Of a stretch of DNA of 64,000 bases, positions 28,325 through 37,939 are shown in pieces. The stretch lies in the NCBI RefSeq assembly GCF_014279995.1, contig NZ_CP047935.1, positions 2,935,494-2,999,493 on the forward strand. The letters are read 5' to 3'. This DNA comes from Synechococcus sp. BIOS-E4-1 (lineage in GTDB: Bacteria; Cyanobacteriota; Cyanobacteriia; PCC-6307; Cyanobiaceae). The notes under the pieces are model-generated. The model did no database searches, had not been told where the DNA came from, and saw only the letters and a list, made by a program, of their open reading frames with translations. How positions within the stretch are numbered: position 1 is the first letter of the stretch; the number at the start of each line of letters is the position of its first letter. A program made the translations under genes and the position numbers.

Positions 28325-29224
28325 ATGGATGCCGGGCTGAGTCAGAGAGCTGATGCCGGGGCCAGGCTCGCCATTCGTCTCCTTCAGGATGCTGCTCAGC
28401 AGGGTGATCTCGATCCATGGGATGTGGATGTCATCGCTGTGGTCGACGGCTTTCTGGATCAGCTGAAACAACGGATCGAAGTTCCTCGCCAGGTGGAGGA
28501 AGCCTTGAAGCGACGTGGCGGAAGCTATGAACGTGACCTGGCCGACAGCAGTGAGGCCTTCCTGGCAGCGTCTGTGCTGGTGGGCCTGAAGGCGGAAGTG
28601 CTTGAAGCCAGCACGTTTCCGCCACAACCAGACGTGGAGGAGATGTTTGAAGCGGATTTTGCTGACCAGGGCTGGCTTGATCCAAGCTTCGATATTCCTC
28701 GCCACCCCGAGCGGCACCTGCAACGCCGACCGGTGGCTCCACCACCGCTGCGGCGCCCGGTGACGCTTGGGGAACTGATTGAACAACTGGAATCGATTGC
28801 GGAACAGCTCGAATCAGACGAACTGGAAATGCGCCGGCGTCAGCGTCAGAAGCGCTATTCCAATAAGGAAGCGATCGCTCAAGTGGCGGCTCTTGCTCAC
28901 CGGGAGAAACTGCCTGAAACCACAGCTGCCATGAGTGTCTTTCTGAACAGCTGGGAGGCAGCCCTGCAATGGGTCAATTTCGAACACCTGGTGACACAGT
29001 GGCATGACGTTGCCGACGACGACCTGGACAAGGACCGCGTGGGCGTCTTCTGGGCGCTCCTTTTCCTGTCCTCACAAGGCCAGGTCGAGCTGGAGCAGAT
29101 GGACTCCCTGCATGGTCCGATCCGACTCAAACGCCTGCTCGCTCCAGGCACCATGGCCCAAATGCCTCTAGCCAGCATTGACGTGCCAGCTGTCATGCCG
29201 GCCGAGGGGGCCGTGGCCGCCTAA
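28325..29224 (+). CDS. scpA: Segregation and condensation protein A
   Basis: The kleisin that bridges SMC heads with ScpB in chromosome segregation. The 299 residues begin with the ScpA N-terminal block AIRLLQDAAQQGDLDPWDVDVIAVVDGFL and end with a winged-helix region (VGVFWALLFLSSQGQVELEQ). The middle is charged and helical. Located 98 bases after ndhD and 44 before the nucleotidyltransferase. Confidence 0.92.
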   Translation: MDAGLSQRADAGARLAIRLLQDAAQQGDLDPWDVDVIAVVDGFLDQLKQRIEVPRQVEEALKRRGGSYERDLADSSEAFLAASVLVGLKAEVLEASTFPPQPDVEEMFEADFADQGWLDPSFDIPRHPERHLQRRPVAPPPLRRPVTLGELIEQLESIAEQLESDELEMRRRQRQKRYSNKEAIAQVAALAHREKLPETTAAMSVFLNSWEAALQWVNFEHLVTQWHDVADDDLDKDRVGVFWALLFLSSQGQVELEQMDSLHGPIRLKRLLAPGTMAQMPLASIDVPAVMPAEGAVAA

Positions 29225-29268
29225 CCACACCCTTATGTTGGCTTATCCGTTGTAAGCCTGTAACGCCG

Positions 29269-30447
29269 ATGAAGGCGATGATCCTGGCCGCGGGCAAAGG
29301 AACAAGGGTTCAGCCGATCACGCATGTGATCCCTAAACCGATGATTCCGATCCTGCAGAAGCCGGTGATGGAGTTCCTGCTGGAACTGCTCAAGGAGCAT
29401 GGTTTCACAGAGGTGATGGTCAATGTGTCCCACCTGGCCGAGGAGATCGAGAACTACTTCCGGGACGGCCAGCGATTTGGTGTTGAAATCGCTTATAGCT
29501 TCGAAGGCCGCATCGAAGATGGCGAACTGATCGGAGACGCTCTGGGCTCCGCTGGCGGGCTCAAGAAAATCCAGGATTTCCAGACGTTCTTCGATGACAC
29601 CTTCGTGGTGTTGTGTGGCGATGCGCTGATCGACCTTGATCTCAGCGAAGCGGTGAGACGACACCGGGAGAAGGGTGCTCTCGCCAGCCTGATCACCAAG
29701 CGTGTGCCGAAGGAACAGGTCAGCAGCTACGGCGTTGTCGTGAGCGATGCAGAAGGACGCATTCAGGCTTTCCAGGAAAAGCCGAAAGTGGACGAAGCCC
29801 TCAGCGACACCATCAACACAGGCATCTACCTGTTCGAACCAGAGATTTTTGAACACATCCCTTCGGGTGAGTCCTTCGATATCGGCTCGGATCTCTTCCC
29901 AAAGCTGGTTGAGGTCGGTGCACCGTTCTATGCCTTGCCCATGGAGTTCGAATGGGTCGACATCGGCAAGGTTCCCGATTACTGGCGGGCGATCCGCAGT
30001 GTGCTTCAGGGTGACGTTCGCCAGGTGGGCATTCCTGGCAAAGAGGTTCGTCCCGGGGTCTACACCGGTCTGAATGTGGCGGCCAACTGGGAGCGGATCG
30101 ACGTTCAGGGGCCCGTCTACGTCGGTGGCATGACCAAGATCGAAGACGGCGCAACGCTGATTGGTCCCACGATGATCGGGCCCAGCTGCCACATCTGCGA
30201 AGGTGCCACGATCGATAATTCGATCATCTTCGACTACTCACGCATCGGCGCAGGCGTCCAGCTCGTTGAAAAGCTGGTGTTCGGCCGCTATTGCGTCGGC
30301 AAAAATGGCGACCATTTCGATCTTCAGGAAGCTGCTCTCGACTGGTTGATCACCGATGCCAGGCGCCAGGATCTGGTTGAACCCTCTCCTCAGCAGAAAG
30401 CGATGGCCGAACTGCTCGGGACTGATCTCACGACTGCTGCGAGCTGA
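29269..30447 (+). CDS. Sugar-nucleotide pyrophosphorylase with C-terminal left-handed beta-helix
   Basis: 392 residues. The N-terminal nucleotidyltransferase domain starts MKAMILAAGKGTRVQPIT (the GxGTRxxP loop) with PKPMIPILQKPVMEFLL and GDALIDLDL. From about residue 250 a hexapeptide-repeat helix follows (VYVGGMTKIEDGATLIGPTM). This is the architecture of mannose-1-phosphate guanylyltransferase-like and glucose-1-phosphate nucleotidyltransferases, so it probably supplies activated sugar for envelope polysaccharide. The sugar and nucleotide cannot be told. It overlaps convergent metF by 20 bases. Confidence 0.88.
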   Translation: MKAMILAAGKGTRVQPITHVIPKPMIPILQKPVMEFLLELLKEHGFTEVMVNVSHLAEEIENYFRDGQRFGVEIAYSFEGRIEDGELIGDALGSAGGLKKIQDFQTFFDDTFVVLCGDALIDLDLSEAVRRHREKGALASLITKRVPKEQVSSYGVVVSDAEGRIQAFQEKPKVDEALSDTINTGIYLFEPEIFEHIPSGESFDIGSDLFPKLVEVGAPFYALPMEFEWVDIGKVPDYWRAIRSVLQGDVRQVGIPGKEVRPGVYTGLNVAANWERIDVQGPVYVGGMTKIEDGATLIGPTMIGPSCHICEGATIDNSIIFDYSRIGAGVQLVEKLVFGRYCVGKNGDHFDLQEAALDWLITDARRQDLVEPSPQQKAMAELLGTDLTTAAS

Positions 30448-31330
30448 GCCCAGCGCGTTCCAGCACCTCAGGAATCCGCTCTTCCGCTCTCACGGCCATC
30501 ACGTGAACGCCATGAGCAATCCCGGCAAATTGACGGACCTGCTCAGCCGCGATGGCGATGCCCTCGGCCGCAGGATCTGAGGCGGCATCCAGTCGCGCGA
30601 TCAGGCTGTCTGGAATGTTGGCTCCAGGGACCTTCTGATTGATGAAGCTGGCATTCCTGGCCGATTTGAGCAGAAACACCCCTGCCAGAACAGGCATCTC
30701 CATCGGAGCAGCCATCTCACGGCAGAAACGCTCCAGCACCTGCGGGTCCATCACCATCTGGGTCTGAACAAAACGAGCACCTGCTTCGCGTTTACGCTCC
30801 AGCCTGCGCTTGAGCCCCGACCAGCTTGCACAGTGCGGATCAGCGGCAGCTCCAGCAAACAAGGCTGTGGGGCCGTCGGGCAGGCTCTCCTTGACTGGGT
30901 CCTCACCCCGGTTGAAAGCGCTCACCTGCTGCAGCAGCCGCACCGACTCCAGTTCATGCACCGGGCGAACGGCAGGTTGATCACCAGCCTTCACTGAATC
31001 GCCCGTGAGACAAAGCAAATTTCGGATGCCGAGCGCATGGGCACCGAGTAGATCCGCCTGAATCCCGATGCGATTGCGATCACGCCCAGCCATCTGCAGC
31101 ACAGGTTCAAGGCCAACGTCCAAAAGCAAGCGGCACACCGCAAGACTGCTCATGCGCATCACAGCCCGGCTGCCGTCAGTGACATTGATGGCCTGAACCC
31201 AGTCGCGCAGGAGATTGGCCATGGCGAGGGTATGACTGGGATCTCCCCCTCGGGGCGGCATCACCTCAGCCGTGACGGTGACGGCACCAGCCTCAAGACT
31301 GCGCTGCAGCGCTGAACCCAAACCCTTCAA
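30428..31330 (-). CDS. metF: Methylenetetrahydrofolate reductase
   Basis: Reduces 5,10-methylene-THF to 5-methyl-THF for methionine synthesis. The 300-residue TIM-barrel flavoprotein has the family blocks TAEVMPPRGGDP, NVTDGSRAVMRMSSL, QMAGRDRNRIGIQADL and NLLCLTGDSVKAGD. FVQTQMVMD and the PVLAGVFLL strand are also typical. Divergent from pedR. Confidence 0.92.
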   Translation of the reverse strand: MKGLGSALQRSLEAGAVTVTAEVMPPRGGDPSHTLAMANLLRDWVQAINVTDGSRAVMRMSSLAVCRLLLDVGLEPVLQMAGRDRNRIGIQADLLGAHALGIRNLLCLTGDSVKAGDQPAVRPVHELESVRLLQQVSAFNRGEDPVKESLPDGPTALFAGAAADPHCASWSGLKRRLERKREAGARFVQTQMVMDPQVLERFCREMAAPMEMPVLAGVFLLKSARNASFINQKVPGANIPDSLIARLDAASDPAAEGIAIAAEQVRQFAGIAHGVHVMAVRAEERIPEVLERAGLSSQQS

Positions 31331-31373
31331 ATGCTTCTGAAGGACACTATGGAAGATCGCCGGTCAGGAATGA

Positions 31374-31691
31374 ATGCCTAGGATGGGGCTGGAAGAATCG
31401 TCGGTGTCCAGCATGGTGAATGGCGATGGACATGGGTCCTCGAACATCTCACTCTCGACCCGGGAGGTTGAAATCATCGAACTGGTGGCAGAGGGACTGA
31501 CCAACCAGGAGATTGCAGAGCGGCTCACCATCAGCAAACGAACGGTCGACAATCACGTCAGCAACGTGTTCACCAAAACTGGCTCCAAGAACAGAGTCGC
31601 CCTGCTCAATTGGGCCATGGATCACGGAAAAATCTGCCGCGACGGCTTCAACTGTTGCCTGCTCCCGGAATCATCCGTTGACGCGTCCTGA
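31374..31691 (+). CDS. pedR: PedR-like LuxR-family regulator
   Basis: 105 residues, almost entirely a LuxR helix-turn-helix (LSTREVEIIELVAEGLTNQE, then ERLTISKRTVDNHVSNVFTK). No receiver domain is present. The tail GKICRDGFNCCLLP, with its Cys residues, matches cyanobacterial PedR, which senses electron-transport activity through thioredoxin and adjusts photosynthesis genes on light shifts. Alternative starts are ATG 31383 or 31413. A small reading frame runs antisense across its 3' end. Confidence 0.85.
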   Translation: MPRMGLEESSVSSMVNGDGHGSSNISLSTREVEIIELVAEGLTNQEIAERLTISKRTVDNHVSNVFTKTGSKNRVALLNWAMDHGKICRDGFNCCLLPESSVDAS

Positions 31692-31833
31692 CCGCCAGCG
31701 GCAGAGGCACAGGCAGATCCATCAGGGAGCACCTGGCCAGAGAAAGATCGAACAGCTCGGCATACGCGACACAGGCCTCCCGGTCCAGTCCGATGAACCG
31801 CAGAATTCCGTCGTGGTCGTAAAGGCCGTGCAC
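31648..31833 (-). CDS. Small conserved-looking protein antisense to the pedR end
   Basis: 61 residues from a GTG at 31833, starting MHGLYDHDGILRFIGLDREA and continuing CVAYAELFDLSL. The pattern D-x-x-G-x-L-R-F with Cys-x-AYAELF resembles small hypothetical proteins I associate with marine picocyanobacteria. The last 44 bases overlap the 3' end of pedR on the other strand. Function unknown. It could be a chance frame, but the composition argues for a real one. Confidence 0.5.
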   Translation of the reverse strand: MHGLYDHDGILRFIGLDREACVAYAELFDLSLARCSLMDLPVPLPLAVRTRQRMIPGAGNS

Positions 31834-31907
31834 GAGTCACTTCACCATTCCCAATCCAAATCTAAAGGAAAACCAAAGACTCTTTCAAGAGTCGTGGGGT
31901 GATTGTT

Positions 31908-32414
31908 TTAAGTCAGCTCCAGGCCATGGCGCTGTCTCATCTCCAGAGACCAGCTTGAAATCGGCTGATAAGCCAGTGCTGCATTGCTCCACAGGCCCTC
32001 GCCGGTGACCTCCTGACCACACCACTCGGGTGGGTCAAAAAGATCTGAGGCGTCACTGAGCTCCACCTCCGCCAACACAAGCGGTGCATTACCTCCTTTA
32101 AAGCAATCCACCACCCAGTCGCCACCAGGCAGTGACAAGGCAAAACGGGTCTTGATCAACCGATGAGGCGCAAGCGTCCAAAGGGCTTCGGAATCGGTAG
32201 ACGGCAGTTCGTATTCGAATTCATGGCGAGCGATTCCCTCCGCCGGTGCCTTGAGCGTGAGCCAGGCTTTTCCATCCGCCCGAAGCCGCACCCGCACGGT
32301 GAAACCTTCCTCACTCGAAGCCAGGTAACCCTGCCTGAGGTGCTGTGGCTCTCCGGCATGGGCACGCCAGCCGGACCCTGTCACCAGGAAACGGCGTTCG
32401 ATTTCAAGGGGCAT
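31908..32414 (-). CDS. CYTH-domain triphosphate tunnel enzyme
   Basis: A 168-residue single-domain protein. It begins with the diagnostic ExExK-like signature MPLEIERRFLV and shows the alternating basic and acidic strands of the tunnel (TVRVRLRADGKAWLTLKAP, HEFEYELP, VLAEVELSD). Members hydrolyse tripolyphosphate, thiamine triphosphate or make cAMP; cyanobacterial stand-alone forms usually act on short polyphosphates. It follows nadK by ten bases on the same strand. Confidence 0.88.
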   Translation of the reverse strand: MPLEIERRFLVTGSGWRAHAGEPQHLRQGYLASSEEGFTVRVRLRADGKAWLTLKAPAEGIARHEFEYELPSTDSEALWTLAPHRLIKTRFALSLPGGDWVVDCFKGGNAPLVLAEVELSDASDLFDPPEWCGQEVTGEGLWSNAALAYQPISSWSLEMRQRHGLELT

Positions 32415-32424
32415 CGCTGAGCTG

Positions 32425-33366
32425 TCAGTTGGGCGAGGGCATGGTGTCCACCAGGCTCCCAGCCCAGTGCAACTTGCGTGAAAGGGTGCGGTAGTAGGAA
32501 GGCGACTGCTCCAGCTGAACCATCAGCGCATGGTGAGGAGCCCTTTGAATCACGCAGCATTCACCAGGACACAGCACCGGCCCACTGGCGCCGTCCTTCC
32601 AGAGCTTCACCGGTCGGTATCCATCTCCAAGGGGCCAGATCACCAATCTCGATCTGGGTGGAAGCACCACCGGACGGCTGGAAAGACTCATCGGACAGAT
32701 GGGGCTCACGATGATGGCGTCGATTCCTGGGTGAAGGATGGGTCCTCCTGCCGCCATGGCATAGCCGGTTGAACCGGTTGGTGTCGCCAGGATCAGACCA
32801 TCACCCCGCACCTGATCGACCACTTCCCCATCAATCTCAAGTTCCAGGGTGCAGGTGGGCGCAAGATCTTCCTGACAGGGACGCAGATACAGATCATTCA
32901 GAGCCCAGTGACGCTCAGTCTCATCCTCGGCCTGGCCTCCTTCTCCAGACACGGAACAGTGGAGGTCATCCGCGCGATTCACGACAGCCTCCAGCATCAT
33001 GCGGCGCTCCATCGCGAAATGATCATCCTGCAGGCGACGCCACAAACCATCACGCCGAATCAGCCCAGGTTCATGGGTGAGGAAGCCGAGATGACCACCA
33101 ACGTTGAAACAGAGAATCGGCACGTCGTATACAGCCAGATGCCTTGCAGCACCAAGAACTGTGCCATCGCCTCCAAGCACCACCGCCAGATCAGGGAGTT
33201 CCGGTTCCGACGCGAGAAGACCTGGGAAGGGATCGGCAGTAAGACCGCTCATCGCAACGGACACTGTCACGCCTAGAGACTCCAGCGTCTTGGCGCAGGC
33301 CTTGGCCTCTTTCAGAGCCAGAGGGCTTTCAGCCCTGTAGATCAACCAGACCCGTTGCAGACGCAT
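32425..33366 (-). CDS. nadK: NAD kinase
   Basis: Makes NADP from NAD and ATP or polyphosphate. The 313 residues show the GGDG motif ([16 protein letters not shown] near 62) and the second site [17 protein letters not shown]. It ends the minus-strand run that starts with the NDH-1 genes, 16 bases after ndhE. An adjacent CYTH enzyme may hint at polyphosphate use, but that is inference. Cyanobacteria normally have two NAD kinases. Confidence 0.95.
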   Translation of the reverse strand: MRLQRVWLIYRAESPLALKEAKACAKTLESLGVTVSVAMSGLTADPFPGLLASEPELPDLAVVLGGDGTVLGAARHLAVYDVPILCFNVGGHLGFLTHEPGLIRRDGLWRRLQDDHFAMERRMMLEAVVNRADDLHCSVSGEGGQAEDETERHWALNDLYLRPCQEDLAPTCTLELEIDGEVVDQVRGDGLILATPTGSTGYAMAAGGPILHPGIDAIIVSPICPMSLSSRPVVLPPRSRLVIWPLGDGYRPVKLWKDGASGPVLCPGECCVIQRAPHHALMVQLEQSPSYYRTLSRKLHWAGSLVDTMPSPN

Positions 33367-33382
33367 AATGAGGGCGCCGGCC

Positions 33383-33715
33383 CTACCAGCGCAGAAGATT
33401 GAAGCGTTCCATGTCCACTGTGACGCGATTGCGATAGAGCGACAAAAGAATGGCCAAACCGACTGCAGCTTCAGCAGCCGCCACGGTGATCACAAACACT
33501 GAAAAAATCTGACCACGGATCAACTGGCCATCCACATAGGAGGAGAACGCCATCAGGTTGATGTTCACACCATTGAGCATCAGCTCGATGCTCATCAGCA
33601 CCCTGACAGCATTGCGGCTGTTGATCAGCCCCCAGACGCCAGTGCAAAAAAGCACTGCCGCGACAAGCAGATAAGCCTCAAGAGGAACGGAACCGGACAG
33701 CAGCTCGGAGAGCAT
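33383..33715 (-). CDS. ndhE: NAD(P)H-quinone oxidoreductase subunit 4L
   Basis: A small membrane-arm subunit of 110 residues with three helices. The conserved [22 protein letters not shown] and the C-terminal [13 protein letters not shown] contain the two buried Glu of the proton path. Last of the four ndhA-I-G-E genes. Confidence 0.96.
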   Translation of the reverse strand: MLSELLSGSVPLEAYLLVAAVLFCTGVWGLINSRNAVRVLMSIELMLNGVNINLMAFSSYVDGQLIRGQIFSVFVITVAAAEAAVGLAILLSLYRNRVTVDMERFNLLRW

Positions 33716-33733
33716 GAGAAGAAGCAGGTGAGG

Positions 33734-34333
33734 TTAGGAAGGTGGTTGATCAACCAGCAGGGGAGTCCGAGCCTTTTCAATCAGGCCTTGGTCGGCGATT
33801 TCGCCAGTTCCTGGATCGACGGCCTGAACATCACGTCGAGCCAGCACAATGGCTCCGATCATGGCCATCAGCAGCAGAACTGAGGCCAGCTCAAAAGGAA
33901 GCAAATAATCAGTGAAGAGATGCTCACCGATTCGAACCGTGGCATCTTCTCCGATCGGCTCCGGCCCTTCTGCCCACGGGGTGGTGAGAACAACCCTTGT
34001 CAACAGGGCGAAAAGGCCGGCGCAGACCCCACCTGAAAGCAGTCGGCGCAAGGTCAACCCTGGAATCGGGGCAAGGTCTTCCTTTTTGTTGACGAGCATG
34101 ATCGCGAACAGGATCAGCACGTTCACAGCACCGACATACACCAGCACTTGGGCTGCCGCCACGAAACTGGCATTGAGCAGCAGATACAGACCAGCCACCG
34201 CCAGGAACACGCCCCCAAGCAGAAAGGCGGAATAGACGATATTGCTGAGCAGAACCACTCCGAGGGCTCCCAGCACAACCACAGAGCTGAGCACCAGGAA
34301 GCAGATCAGCTGCGTCGATGCTGCAATCGTCAT
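33734..34333 (-). CDS. ndhG: NAD(P)H-quinone oxidoreductase chain 6
   Basis: 199 residues with five membrane helices; [18 protein letters not shown] is the conserved third-helix block. The C-terminal tail after residue 160 is soluble. It overlaps the end of ndhI by four bases and precedes ndhE by 18. Confidence 0.95.
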   Translation of the reverse strand: MTIAASTQLICFLVLSSVVVLGALGVVLLSNIVYSAFLLGGVFLAVAGLYLLLNASFVAAAQVLVYVGAVNVLILFAIMLVNKKEDLAPIPGLTLRRLLSGGVCAGLFALLTRVVLTTPWAEGPEPIGEDATVRIGEHLFTDYLLPFELASVLLLMAMIGAIVLARRDVQAVDPGTGEIADQGLIEKARTPLLVDQPPS

Positions 34334-34986
34334 TCGGCACCCTCCTTGCGATCAGTGGACGCTGTGGTCGATTCTCCCGCATCCACTGTTGTCAAAGCTG
34401 CAGCTGACTTCATGGCCGCCAACACCTGTTCGGGGCGCTGACCGGCACGAGGACGATCAGGGTCCACAACATGGGGATCCAGCTCTCCGGCCGGAAGGTA
34501 AGCAAGTTCGCGCAAAGGCAGAACTGAGGGGTCGGTGGTCACGCTGGTGGGGAGACGCCCCAGTGCGACGTTGTCGTAATTGAGGCTGTGACGGTCAAAT
34601 GCAGCCAACTCATACTCCTCAGTCATCGAGAGGCAGTTGGTGGGGCAGTACTCCACGCAGTTGCCACAGAAGATGCAAACGCCGAAATCGATTGAGTAGT
34701 TGCGCAGCTCCTTCTTCTTGGTGGCCTTGTTCATCACCCAGTCGACCACGGGAAGATTGATCGGGCAGACCCGCACGCACACTTCGCAGGCAATGCACTT
34801 ATCGAACTCGTAATGGATGCGCCCCCGGTACCTCTCAGAGGGGATCAGCTTCTCGTAGGGGTACTGCACCGTCACAGGACGGCGCTTCATGTGGTCGAAG
34901 GTAACGGCCAGACCCTGGGTGAGATTGCGCGCCGCATCCACGGCATCTCTGGTGTAGTCACCAACCTGTTTGAGAAAACCGAACAT
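34330..34986 (-). CDS. ndhI: NAD(P)H-quinone oxidoreductase subunit I (two 4Fe-4S)
   Basis: The ferredoxin-like subunit linking the peripheral arm to the membrane. Two 4Fe-4S motifs are visible: [12 protein letters not shown] and [12 protein letters not shown]. The ATG at 34986 ([15 protein letters not shown]) gives the family N-terminus; the frame is open to 35070 but that is not conserved sequence. The tail from about residue 170 is longer and more acidic than usual. Confidence 0.96.
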   Translation of the reverse strand: MFGFLKQVGDYTRDAVDAARNLTQGLAVTFDHMKRRPVTVQYPYEKLIPSERYRGRIHYEFDKCIACEVCVRVCPINLPVVDWVMNKATKKKELRNYSIDFGVCIFCGNCVEYCPTNCLSMTEEYELAAFDRHSLNYDNVALGRLPTSVTTDPSVLPLRELAYLPAGELDPHVVDPDRPRAGQRPEQVLAAMKSAAALTTVDAGESTTASTDRKEGAE

Positions 34987-35041
34987 GGCCTGAGGGAGGG
35001 AAGACGGAAAGACCGCTGAACAAGAGCCTAGGTAATTAAAC

Positions 35042-36202
35042 CTAACCCCCGAAGGCGACCGGGAAGGCAAGTTTCAGAGCTGCGGTCACGAGCAGGTTCA
35101 CCAAGGCCAGTGGCAGCAGGAACTTCCAGCCGAGATCAAGAAGCTGGTCAATACGCACCCGCGGCGTCGACCAGCGCAGCAGGATTGCGATGAACACAAG
35201 CAGATAGGCCTTCAGCACAGTCATCACAATGCCTGTGGTTCCTGTGATCACCTGAACCAGGGGAGCATCGACCGATTGCCCCAGCCAGCCGGCCAGCCAT
35301 TCCACGGGCAAGGGGAAGCCCCAGCCCCCTAGATACAACACTGAAACCAGCAGAGCTGACAGCACCAGGTTGATGTAGCTGCCGAGGTAGAAGAGAGCGA
35401 ACTTCATCCCGGCGTACTCAGTCTGGTAGCCGGCGACCAGCTCCTCCTCCGCCTCAGGGAGGTCGAAGGGAAGGCGTTCACATTCCGCCAGGGCACAGAT
35501 CCAGAAAATCAGAAAGCCAACAGGCTGACGCCAGATGTTCCAGCTGAGGATGCCCGCTCCGGTTTGCTGGTCGACAATGTCGACGGTGCTGAGAGAATTG
35601 CTCATCATCACAACCGCAAGCACGGCGAGCGCGAGAGGAATCTCGTAGCTGATCGACTGTGCAGCTGCCCTGAGACCGCCAAGCAAGGAATACTTGTTGT
35701 TGGAGGCGTAACCACTCATCAGCAGACCGATCGGCTGAACGCTGCTGAGGGAAATCCACAGAAAAATGCCCACTCCCACATTGCTGATCAGCAGGTTCTG
35801 ACCGAAGGGGACGATCAACCAGGACAGAATCACTGGAACGACGACCAGAACCGGGCCGAGAGTGAACAACAGACTGTCCGCCCTGGCAGGAATGATGTCT
35901 TCCTTCACCAGCAACTTGAGGCCATCAGCAAGGGGCTGAAGAACGCCGAGCGCACCCGCATATTCAGGTCCAATGCGCTGCTGAACCGCTGCTGAGATTT
36001 TGCGCTCGAGCCAAACGGTGACAAGAACCCCCACCACTGCCGCCACCAGCACCAACAGCATGGGTAGTGGCAGCCAGATCAATCGAGCGGCCTGCTCAGA
36101 CAGACCGAAACCTTCAAGAGCCTGACTGAAACTTCGTTCAAGATCCAGGCCTGGACTGACCAGAGCCGGTGCGCTGGTGGCGAGGAAAGTCACCATGAGC
36201 AA
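35042..36202 (-). CDS. ndhA: NAD(P)H-quinone oxidoreductase subunit 1
   Basis: Forms the quinone-binding entrance of NDH-1. About 386 residues with eight helices and the conserved loops [19 protein letters not shown] and [24 protein letters not shown] (split here by the family's Glu-rich motif). ATG 36196 is an alternative start. First of ndhA-I-G-E, 18 bases after gltA. Confidence 0.95.
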   Translation of the reverse strand: MLMVTFLATSAPALVSPGLDLERSFSQALEGFGLSEQAARLIWLPLPMLLVLVAAVVGVLVTVWLERKISAAVQQRIGPEYAGALGVLQPLADGLKLLVKEDIIPARADSLLFTLGPVLVVVPVILSWLIVPFGQNLLISNVGVGIFLWISLSSVQPIGLLMSGYASNNKYSLLGGLRAAAQSISYEIPLALAVLAVVMMSNSLSTVDIVDQQTGAGILSWNIWRQPVGFLIFWICALAECERLPFDLPEAEEELVAGYQTEYAGMKFALFYLGSYINLVLSALLVSVLYLGGWGFPLPVEWLAGWLGQSVDAPLVQVITGTTGIVMTVLKAYLLVFIAILLRWSTPRVRIDQLLDLGWKFLLPLALVNLLVTAALKLAFPVAFGG

Positions 36203-36220
36203 AGGTGTGATGAATGTAAC

Positions 36221-37411
36221 TTAAGTGGTGATGGTTGGAACACGCGCCTCCAATGGCGACCATTGGCGCAGATCACTGCCTGTGTAGATCTGAGATGGTC
36301 GGAAGATCCGATTGGCACCAAGCTGTTCACGCCAGTGAGCAAGCCAGCCGGCGACTCTTGCAATGGCAAAGACCGGAGTGAACAGATCTCTGGGAATACC
36401 CAGCTTGCGGTACACAAGTCCGGAATAGAAATCCACATTGGGATAAATCCCTTTTGGGCCAAGACGGGTTTCCGCCGCTGCCTCCAGAGCTCTGGCCACG
36501 TCGTACATCTCATCGTGACCGAATCGCTTGAACATCTCTTCCGCAAGAGCCTGAAGAATCACAGCACGAGGATCCTTGACGCGGTATTCACGGTGACCGA
36601 ATCCCATGATCTTGCGCTTGCTGGCCATGGCCTCATCGAGGTAGCCAGCTGCCAGATCTGGCGTACCGATCTCCTCCAGCATCGCCAGGACGTCTTCGTT
36701 GGCTCCGCCATGAAGAGGGCCCGCCAGCGTGCCGACAGCTGAGGCGACAACCGCGTAAGGATCGGTGAGTGTGCTGGCGGTGACGCGAGCACTGAAGGTG
36801 CTTGCATTGAGACTGTGTTCCGCATGCAGGATCAGGCACTGATCAAAGATCCTTGAGGCCATTGGATCCGGCTCACGCTCCATGAGCATGTAGAGAAAGT
36901 TGGCGGAATAGGCAAGATCATCCCTGGGCTGGATGGGGTCCTGGCCTTTGCGGATCAGCTGAAAGGCAGCGACCATCGTTGGGATCTTGGCGATCAACCG
37001 GACGACCGCGTCATAGATGTACTGAGGGTCGTCGATGGCACGACGGGAATAAAACAGACCAAGAGACGCAGCACTGGACTGCAGAGCATCCATCGGATGC
37101 CCATCGGATGGGAAGCACTTCATCATGTCCCTGACGCGGAAACTCACGCGTCGGTGCATCTGCACTTCGTCCTCAAAGTCGCGCAACTGCCGAGGAGTCG
37201 GCAATTCCCCCCAGATCAGCAGATAGGTGGTTTCAAGAAAGCTGCAGTGGGTGGCCAGATCGTCGACGGGATAGCCGCGATAGGACAAGCAGCCCGCATG
37301 ACCGTCGATGTCACAGATGGACGACTGGGTGGCAGGCACCCCCTCAAGTCCGGGGCGGAACACCAGACCGGTTCGCTCATGACGGATCTCGGCACCATCG
37401 TTCTGACTCAC
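36221..37411 (-). CDS. gltA: Citrate synthase
   Basis: Condenses oxaloacetate and acetyl-CoA; it feeds 2-oxoglutarate for nitrogen assimilation in cyanobacteria. The catalytic residues are in LHAEHSLNAST (His), GPLHGGANE (His) and NVDFYSG (Asp). No ATG fits the N-terminus: GTG at 37411 (SQNDGAEIRHERTG) is used here, TTG at 37426 is the alternative. It lies in a row with sixA upstream and ndhA downstream, probably one transcript. Confidence 0.95.
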   Translation of the reverse strand: MSQNDGAEIRHERTGLVFRPGLEGVPATQSSICDIDGHAGCLSYRGYPVDDLATHCSFLETTYLLIWGELPTPRQLRDFEDEVQMHRRVSFRVRDMMKCFPSDGHPMDALQSSAASLGLFYSRRAIDDPQYIYDAVVRLIAKIPTMVAAFQLIRKGQDPIQPRDDLAYSANFLYMLMEREPDPMASRIFDQCLILHAEHSLNASTFSARVTASTLTDPYAVVASAVGTLAGPLHGGANEDVLAMLEEIGTPDLAAGYLDEAMASKRKIMGFGHREYRVKDPRAVILQALAEEMFKRFGHDEMYDVARALEAAAETRLGPKGIYPNVDFYSGLVYRKLGIPRDLFTPVFAIARVAGWLAHWREQLGANRIFRPSQIYTGSDLRQWSPLEARVPTITT

Positions 37412-37438
37412 CAACCTCCGCTTCAACGCAAGGGCAAC

Positions 37439-37939
37439 TTAAACGGAGCGCGGGAGCAAAAGACGAGGCCTGAGCAATGCCTGGAGTTCCGCCTGACCAC
37501 GAGGATCGCTCAGATGAGCCGGCCAACTGAGATGGCAGTATCCGGCCTTACGCAGACGCAGGCTCCCTAAGGGTGCTCCAATCAGGTTCGCCGCAAGAGT
37601 GCTCAGATCCGGCTCATGGCCGACGAACAGGCAACAGCCGGACAAGCGGGAGACAAGAGGCCACGGGTCACCGCCTGGCTTCAGGGCTGAATCCAGACAG
37701 ATCGACTGCGCCAGCCCAGCCTGGATCGCCAGCTCAGCGGTCTGCCTGGCTCGCCGGTAAGGACTGCTGATCAGCGAATCCGCCTGCACATCCAGCATCC
37801 GCAGTTGACGGACCACCTCCAGGGTTCGCCGCATGCCGCGATCGGTCAGGGGGCGATCCGGATGATCACGGCCCGACACACGTTCTGCGGCAATGCCATG
37901 GCGCAGGAGAAGAAGATCAACCGAGCTGGAGTCGCGCAC
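37439..37939 (-). CDS. SixA-type phosphohistidine phosphatase
   Basis: A 166-residue histidine phosphatase. The catalytic LLLRHGIAAER sits near residue 11 and the second His in FVGHEPDLS; the arginine of SSPYRRARQTA completes the site. SixA removes phosphate from histidine of phospho-transfer proteins; a substrate is not evident here. GTG start, overlapping the end of the DUF3352 gene by 23 bases. Confidence 0.87.
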   Translation of the reverse strand: MRDSSSVDLLLLRHGIAAERVSGRDHPDRPLTDRGMRRTLEVVRQLRMLDVQADSLISSPYRRARQTAELAIQAGLAQSICLDSALKPGGDPWPLVSRLSGCCLFVGHEPDLSTLAANLIGAPLGSLRLRKAGYCHLSWPAHLSDPRGQAELQALLRPRLLLPRSV

